Below, in pieces: positions 59,064-64,000 of a DNA stretch of 64,000 nt. A program made the position numbers and the translations under genes. The notes below the pieces were generated by a model. That model was not told where the DNA came from, ran no database searches, and saw only the letters and a program-made list of their open reading frames with translations. This DNA comes from Cichorium intybus. Taxonomy: Eukaryota > Streptophyta > Magnoliopsida > Asterales > Asteraceae. The number at the start of each line of letters is the position of its first letter. The first letter of the stretch is position 1. The DNA lies in contig CM042012.1 of the NCBI GenBank assembly GCA_023525715.1, positions 53,621,004 to 53,685,003 of the forward strand, given 5' to 3'.

Positions 59064-60446
59064 ATTTTGGTTAAAAAATTATTTATAGTATCTTACTAAA
59101 AATTTAACCAATTTCGTCATAGCAATTTCACATCGTTTCTTATTAAGGCAATGTAATTTTATTTTAATAATTGAGTACTTAATTGTATCAATAATCACTT
59201 TTAAATGTAAAACATATTCTTAATAGTTAATATTCAATGGCAATTGCTACAGGCACCATAGTTACATGTTGGTTTTTTGTGTTTGCGGATCTTCTTGGAC
59301 TCTCTTGTTTGCACCGTGCAAACGACACGCAGACATTAGCCCTCGCAAACTGTTTGTTTTTTAGAAAACTGCAGACATAAAAAAGTTTATGCGTCCTCTT
59401 CTTGGAACAGACTTGGACCAAGTACTTCTTGGATCTTCTAACAAAAATTACTACACTTTTAGCCCTAAAAATAGCATTTTTTTCATCTTATGTTGATACT
59501 TTTATGCATCTCTACTTAAGCTATAGACATTTTTGATGTGCTTATCTTTACAAATCGTAACTATTTTTCAAAGATATATACTAATTTTATTATTAAAAGA
59601 TACCGGAGACATTTTATATAGTTCAAATGTGATTTTAGCAGCGGCGGCTGCCATGGTGGTACGATGGTGGTTGAGGAGGGTGTATTGAGTACGTTTACCG
59701 GTGTTTGTGGTGTAGCGGCGTCTAGGGACATCATCGGTCAGATTGGGCTTGGTGTGACATTGCTTTGCTGGTTCTCCGGTGGTGTAGCCATTCAGTTTCA
59801 GAGAGTATGATCCTTGCATTGTCACACAATGGATGGCGCCAATGATGAGAACTGTCACGGCTCGAGTTCACTGATTGACTGGAATGAAGGCCTGAGTTCA
59901 CAACAACAAGAGAAACGGTCAGACGCACTCCGGGAGGTGATCCCGGGAGGGCGCTCCGACGGTCTAGTTAGTACGGTGGTCGGAAAAGTGAGGGGAAATC
60001 TGATCGTAAAAAGTGAAGGTGAGAATGGCGATGATGATCTTCCCATGGGGTCGATCATCATATACCGTTGTACCTCTGGGGGACCACACGATCGCTAGGA
60101 TCGTGGGCCTCCTCTGATTGGCGGATCTCCTGTGTTTTTCTGTGATTGGTGTATTGGCCTGGCCAGGTAGTGGGTCGTACACAAACTGAATCATCCGTGT
60201 TGGTAAGTCGTACGTTGAGCCCTTGCGAGGAGAGCTGTCAGTCCCTTATTGGCTTACAGGATTCCCGAATATTCGAGGTTGTTAAGGAACGTGTCGTCCA
60301 GCCAGGCGGGTCGCGCGTCCCATAGCAGCTGGCTGGACGTCTTGCTGTAATGCCGTGCTATCGGGCTGGCGGGCTGGCGAGCTGGCGAGCTGGCGAGCTG
60401 ACGAACTGACAAGTACGCGAGCTGGCGAGTACGTCGCCTATGATAT
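59064..60446. other. Flanking sequence between the SIRE-type element and the right copia LTR
   Basis: It starts with the second ATTTT duplication. 59.6-60.3 kb is more GC-rich and contains short open frames on both strands, none recognisable. An 8-bp minisatellite lies at its end. Confidence 0.55.
60364..60433. repeat. (GCTGGCGA)n minisatellite
   Basis: About eight copies of an octamer GCTGGCGA with variants such as GCTGACGA and GTACGCGA. Confidence 0.9.
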
Positions 60447-61223
60447 TGAAAGGTTTTCTGCAACTATGAACTAAAAATCCTAAGTTCACATGCAACCTAT
60501 ATAGATCTAAGTTTTTCTTCTATTTAAACATATAACAATTCCTAAAAGGCCCAAAAAGAATTAAACTAAAAGAAAGATCAAGAAAAACCAACCTTTAGTG
60601 AATCTTGGAAGCAAAGCAACAGAAACCTCTTGCCTCAAATGCAGTCACACCCTAGCTTGGAGTTGTTGGCCGAAAATACCTTCTTAGAGAGCTTCAAAAT
60701 CGTGGCTTTAGGGTTAGGGTGAGCCTCCCTATTTATAGGCTCCAAATGGTGATCAGATAAACCTTAAAGATAAACCTTTTTGAATTCAAATTAAGATAAC
60801 CCTTTATCTTAATAATTCAAACCCTTTTATCTTCATTATCAAAATCGAAAATATATATGTTTCCATATATAATTTCGTTCACCACTCTCACTCACTCAAC
60901 TGTCACTTACTCAACTATTGAATAATTACAGTTTTAGTCCCTGTACCTTAATTAATCAATTTAACTGCCAAATTAATTCCAATTAATTCCAGAAAAATTT
61001 CTAATTAATTATTATAGTTTCTAATTAATATATTATCACTTAAATATATTAATAAACTATTTATTTAATTTCTATTGATTTATTAATCACATAATAAATC
61101 AATCTTTCTCTCTACCGGACTTTCTGCCAATCCTCCAACTATGAGGGCAACCCAAATGGACTATGCTACTATTAATTAGATAAATACTAATTATTAGTCA
61201 TGGCTTAGACACCTAATCCAACA
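60447..61223 (-). mobile_element. Copia-type LTR (3' LTR of an element running off the right edge)
   Basis: Same family as 12-972 (TGTTGGATTAGG at 61223, TTCA at 60447). A purine-rich AAGTGGGAGAC lies immediately before it on the minus strand, so the internal region is to the right. The two LTRs at the ends of the window therefore belong to different insertions. The bases left of it (TATGATATT) do not form a primer site. Confidence 0.85.
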
Positions 61224-61234
61224 GTCTCCCACTT
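61224..61234 (-). other. Polypurine tract of the right copia-type element
   Basis: The minus strand reads AAGTGGGAGAC directly before the LTR start. Confidence 0.75.
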
Positions 61235-64000
61235 GGATAAGTCTATGACTAAAATTACCAATTTACCTTCTAATTAATTTAGCAACTGTAGCTTCCTAGA
61301 AACCGCTGCCGAACTCTGACCTAGTCAGTTCTGTCCAAAGATAAGTGATCATATGATCCTTTGTCCAACAAGATATTTTCAGACACGAGACATGGATTGA
61401 GATCAATCTCTGTCCGATACTCTGTTTCCCGATTTCTGATTCTGCTTATGACTTTAGAACATCTAATTGAACACATCAATTTAGTCCAGGCTGGCCAGCA
61501 CTTTAGTCAACTTCAAAATCATCGAGAGGCCTACAGATATCTGTTTCCCATCAGGGTCAAGGAACGAATAAGTTTTGACTTATATGCTTATATATTTTAC
61601 CAGTCAAATCATTCACAACAACATGTTTTATAACATCGAGTTACCGATGCATTTTCATATTATCAATGAACAACTGCCTTGTAAATCATAACTCATATCT
61701 CTCCACTTCAAGATCATAAGATATTATCGTCTCAACATTGCTTGTGATATAATCCATGAAGCAATCTACTGAGCGTGGGTTTATCCAATACTCAAATCTC
61801 TATTTCTAAGTACTCATGAACGTTGTAGCAATCCTATTGCTATGTCTAACTCCTTAGACAGTCTACAAACCAATTCATGACAGTCTTGATTCAGTACTTA
61901 CTTCCCAAAGTATGAGCGACTGTGGACCTATCTGAATAATTAAATTATTCGGGAAGTAAAACATGCAAAAGTGAAACATAAAGATCTGACTGGCAGCTAC
62001 TCCTGCTTATTACCTAGTCTCCACAAGGTAATCACCAAGTCGGACCTTGTCATAAACTGTTATCGGTTTCAAGATTTCTTTTAAACTTTCAATTCTAATT
62101 TTACATCTATGTCTTTATCAACCTTACACTCTTTCTATGTATCCAAAGTATCTTATACTTATACATTTAATTGCAGATGATCCAATCGGATGCTCATCCG
62201 ATAACATCTCAATATGTTATCCTGTCAATTTCTCTTTTAACTCCATTCTGTGAATGTGTACTGTGACTTCCTATGGTTCTGGGGTCTTTAGTCTACTTGA
62301 CTGCACCCTAAGACTATTTCGAGGTGTTATGATGTGCCGGTGAACCACAGGCGCTCCATCAGAATACCAACGAGACTTTGTAACCATGAAGTCCATTAAC
62401 ATCATGTCCTGATGTTAATAATTACCACTTTGAAAATCTTTTAAATTAATACTATCACTTTCACCCTAATCATTTCCTAATGAATTCTCATTTTAGTTCA
62501 ACCAATCCATCCAGTATTCCCAGCCAGGCAATGTCCTGAATCCAACTTATTATGCCCTAAGCATTAAGTTATCAGGACATGTTCATGACTTTATGATCGA
62601 TCCAAAACTTGTGGAACCCGATCTAATCCTATTCCAAATCCTTTCGGAATCCAAAGATTATTTATAATCCTTTGTGTCATGATTTTCGAAAAACTATTTT
62701 CCTTTCAGAGACGTTTCTCGTGCATCTTGAATCTTATCAAGATCATGCTTACAATGGCTAGGTCTATGCTGGCGATTTCATCTTTTCAATAGATGACTGT
62801 GAATTACATGAGTATGTTGTACCTTCTTTATTTCTTTCATGCCAAGTCATCACACTTTGCAATGACAAGAAAAACTTTTCCTAAGTCTATGCATCTTGAA
62901 TCTCATCAAGATCATCTTGGCAGAATCTGGATCTATCTCATAGACGTTTACAACCACCTGAGTATGTCGTATTTCTATTAAGGCTTTCATAGCGATCCGT
63001 CTCTTAACACCAAGTCATTACACTTCGTAATGAAAAGAGACGTTTCCTAGAACCATTATTTATCCCACATGTGGGGATAGCGGATAACGGCGACTCCCAC
63101 TGGCTTTGACACGGTTATAGACTATTCACAAAATCTAGGACTTATGGCACATTTTGAGAATCCAAACCTTTCTGACATTTTAATGGAAATCTTTCAGCCC
63201 TTTCTCAAAATCCAATCCTTTGGCATATTTTGAGAATCTGAATATCCTTTCTTGCGAGCTGCCCGTGGGACGAAACCCGGGGCCATGTACCTTTTGTAAT
63301 GGCATGCTCTATGTGTGTCCCTATTAGTGTATCGGTAAACCACACATGCTCCACTAACGACTCACACTATGCCATGCAGAATCCTCTCGGATTTCATCTT
63401 CTATTGAGAGTGCTTTACTTGGAATCAATTGCTTGACTCTGAGTATCGACTCAACTAGATGCTCAGAAGGTATGTATATGTCCATGTTGCTTTCTTTTGA
63501 TGATTCAGTTACTCCCACTGGTTTTTAGACTAGGTGTAAAATCAATCAAATTTTCACACAGACCGTGTCGCTCCCTAAGGTCCTCTTATTTGGCAGCAGC
63601 CGGGCTCACCAATGCTTCCAAGTAGTCGGATTGCAAATCTGTACCAACTGCAGTGTTTTACCACCAATCGGTATGTCACCCTGATCACAACTACTTATGA
63701 TGGTGATTAATACTACTGGTCAAGAGGAGATTATGTCAGTTGTAAAGTAGAAATCTGATTTCTGCTCTAAGCCTAGTGATGACTAAAAGGTTCTTTCATT
63801 GCTAATCCTAAACTCATTTAGGACTGTCCCAACTCCCACTGTTTCCTTAGACCATGAGTTCTTTCTAAAAGAGCTCTTTAGTTACAGTGGGATTGCTAAT
63901 GAAACGACAATGCTGATCAAGTTCAGCTGGTCATGAGGTTCAGATGAACACTACAAGACCCTGGACTTTCTATGTACAAGTGGGATAATCCCAGCTTTAC
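61235..64000 (-). mobile_element. Internal region of a copia-type element, apparently non-coding
   Basis: No RT, integrase or RNase H motif and no long frame on either strand. Imperfect internal repeats include the blocks near 62700-62870 and 62880-63060 (both with GCATCTTGAATCTYATCAAG and a CCAAGTCATYACACTT word), and a GGTRAACCACA...GCTCCA block near 62340 and again near 63335. GTGGGAG words recur. It may be a non-autonomous derivative, or the coding part may lie beyond 64000. Confidence 0.55.

Noticed and set aside
59568..60098. Several 65-96-residue frames in the GC-richer flank
   Set aside because: Overlap each other on both strands, no recognisable domain, no promoter.

Overview
This window is eukaryotic plant nuclear DNA, almost entirely nested transposable elements. 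I found no intact single-copy host gene. The Ty1/copia and Ty3/gypsy lineages, long (TA)n runs, spliceosomal-type introns and plant-only domain families (Agenet, Athila ORF-1/env-like, PIF/Harbinger SANT protein) point to a eudicot. The style of the Athila, Tekay-type and Harbinger copies resembles Asteraceae, but that is inference.

Left part (1-12.9 kb). A copia-type LTR (12-972) ends an element that runs off the left edge. It interrupts a minus-strand Athila-like Ty3/gypsy element (973-8136) whose gag is split by a 2.7-kb Tekay-type solo LTR (3353-6065). A plus-strand Athila fragment follows (8137-11387: env-like pseudogene, polypurine tract, 3' LTR), then a degraded LTR.

Middle part (13-32 kb). 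This is a zone of small DNA elements: a tandemly duplicated mini-gene (13.5-14.9 kb); three TIR elements joined end to end through shared (TA)n tracts (15.4-21.9 kb), the second carrying a hAT element with an exact 8-bp target duplication; Tekay-type LTRs (22.5-27 kb), one with an exact 5-bp duplication; a Harbinger derivative with a Helitron in its promoter (27.6-30 kb); a Pack-MULE carrying an ETF-beta gene fragment, with an exact 9-bp duplication (30.0-31.4 kb); and a foldback MITE, also with an exact 9-bp duplication (31.6-32.05 kb).

Right part (32-64 kb). A very large SIRE/Maximus-type copia element (32159-59063, target duplication ATTTT) carries gag, protease, integrase, RT and RNase H. 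It also carries two antisense ORFs with tandem Agenet/Tudor-like domains, each with its own TATA box, and a very long intron-containing env-like gene. Its 3' LTR is split by a 12.2-kb Athila derivative (46443-58675, target duplication ACGTG). That derivative has near-identical 1108-bp LTRs and a gag-protease ORF but no RT, RNase H or integrase. In their place it has two tandem env-like genes, each with an internal TATA promoter and a 5'UTR intron. The window ends with another copia-type LTR (60447-61223) and 2.8 kb of non-coding internal sequence.

The main points of interest are the antisense Agenet pair, the recently mobile pol-less Athila derivative with internal env-like genes, and GC-rich palindrome clusters just upstream of TATA boxes in promoters from two different gypsy lineages.
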